Positions 63,339 to 64,000 of a stretch of 64,000 bases of DNA are shown in pieces (the stretch's first letter is position 1; each line of letters starts with the position of its first letter). The DNA comes from Terracoccus luteus (GTDB lineage: Bacteria; Actinomycetota; Actinomycetes; Actinomycetales; Dermatophilaceae), in the NCBI RefSeq assembly GCF_003635045.1, contig NZ_RBXT01000001.1:3410001-3474000 (forward strand), read 5' to 3'. The notes beneath the pieces are model-generated. The model was not told where the DNA came from. It searched no databases and saw only the letters and a list, made by a program, of their open reading frames with translations. The translations under genes were made by a program, and so were the position numbers.

Positions 63339-64000
63339 ATGCAGCTCGGTCTGATCGGTCTCGGCAAGATGGGCGGCAACATGCGCGAGCGGCTGCGCCG
63401 CGCGGGCCACGAGGTCGTCGGGTACGACCGCAACCCCGACGTCGCCGACGTGCGCACCCTGCCCGCCCTCGTCAAGGCGCTCGAGGCGCCCCGCGTCGTC
63501 TGGGTGATGGTGCCCGCCGGCGACCCGACGCGCGAGACGGTCGCCAAGCTCGGCGAGCTGCTCGAGCCCGGTGACCTCGTCATCGACGGCGGCAACTCCC
63601 GCTTCACCGACGACGTCGAGAACGCGAAGATGCTGGCCGCCAAGAAGATCGGCTACGTCGACTGCGGCGTCAGCGGCGGCATCTGGGGCCTCGAGAACGG
63701 CTACGGCCTCATGTGCGGCGGCGACAAGAAGTGGGTCAACCGAGCCATGCCCATCTTCGACGCGCTACGCCCCGACGGCCCGCGCGACGAGGGCTTCGTC
63801 CACGCCGGAAAGGTCGGCGCCGGGCACTACACGAAGATGGTGCACAACGGCATCGAGTACGGCCTCATGGCCGCGTACGCCGAGGGCTTCGAGCTGCTCG
63901 AGAAGAAGGACATCGTCACCGACGTCCCCGGCGCGTTCAAGGCGTGGAGCCGCGGCACCGTCGTCCGCTCCTGGCTGCTCGACCTCATGGTCGACGCGCT
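63339..64000 (+). CDS. gnd: 6-phosphogluconate dehydrogenase, decarboxylating (3' end cut by window edge)
   Basis: About 220 residues are visible. MQLGLIGLGKMGGNMRERLRRAG is the NAD(P)-binding start. VIDGGNSRF and VDCGVSGGIWGLENGYGLMCGG are substrate-binding motifs. GAGHYTKMVHNGIEYGLM holds the catalytic Lys and Asn. The GKMGGNM form is the shorter, YqeC/GntZ-like branch. Its position after dnaN is standard for actinobacteria. GAAGGAAGG precedes the ATG. Confidence 0.95.
   Translation, partial: MQLGLIGLGKMGGNMRERLRRAGHEVVGYDRNPDVADVRTLPALVKALEAPRVVWVMVPAGDPTRETVAKLGELLEPGDLVIDGGNSRFTDDVENAKMLAAKKIGYVDCGVSGGIWGLENGYGLMCGGDKKWVNRAMPIFDALRPDGPRDEGFVHAGKVGAGHYTKMVHNGIEYGLMAAYAEGFELLEKKDIVTDVPGAFKAWSRGTVVRSWLLDLMVDA

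Overview
The window is chromosomal DNA from a high-GC Gram-positive actinobacterium. It contains the actinobacterial origin region in its usual order (mutT-type NUDIX, DUF6049 protein, pseudokinase, sigM, anti-sigma, trxB, trxA, cwlM, GNAT-like protein, then parB, parA, rsmG, jag, yidC, yidD, rnpA, rpmH, dnaA, oriC, dnaN, gnd). Genes typical of mycothiol-using actinobacteria are also present. The gene content and order resemble Intrasporangiaceae and relatives, but this is an inference and the genus is not resolved. Most genes start with ATG or GTG, stop with TGA, and are tightly packed with ATGA/GTGA overlaps.

Region 1-22.1 kb is a nearly complete glycine betaine catabolic island interrupted by an arsenic operon. 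A BCCT transporter imports betaine. A Rieske oxygenase with its ferredoxin and ferredoxin reductase would demethylate it to dimethylglycine. A dimethylglycine/sarcosine-dehydrogenase-type flavoprotein (cut by the left edge) would give sarcosine. Heterotetrameric sarcosine oxidase SoxBDAG would give glycine plus methylene-THF. GlyA then makes serine, SdaA makes pyruvate, and PurU releases excess C1 units as formate. IclR and FCD-GntR regulators sit inside the island. I find a shared 17-bp operator-like motif (GTTGCR-N5-YGCAAC type), in tandem at 19-bp spacing, near the Rieske, iclR and BCCT genes. A second TGGTATACCA-like motif lies at purU and glyA. The inserted ars block (5.2-8.1 kb) is arsR divergent from arsM-acr3-arsC. 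A lipase-like membrane protein with an in-frame amber near its end follows.

Region 22.1-35.3 kb is accessory: HNH endonuclease, aldo/keto reductase, threonine-synthase-like enzyme, a small secreted protein flanked on both sides by hairpin repeats, CCA-adding enzyme, a His-rich methyltransferase, a PepSY membrane protein, tsaD, a TetR/hydrolase pair, a dead CDF transporter gene and a Met/Thr-rich lipoprotein.

Region 35.3-64 kb is the conserved origin-proximal block. Two departures stand out. The murJ flippase gene or domain normally found between the DUF6049 gene and the pseudokinase is missing. A three-gene module (S4 protein, NAD(P)-dependent epimerase, TetR) separates dnaA from the oriC box cluster and dnaN. 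Five parS-like sites lie in the parB-parA-rsmG stretch.

Across the window the 9-mer CGGATGCCG (either strand) recurs 42 times by my reading, sometimes as inverted pairs that form terminator-like stems. It is absent from the ars block.
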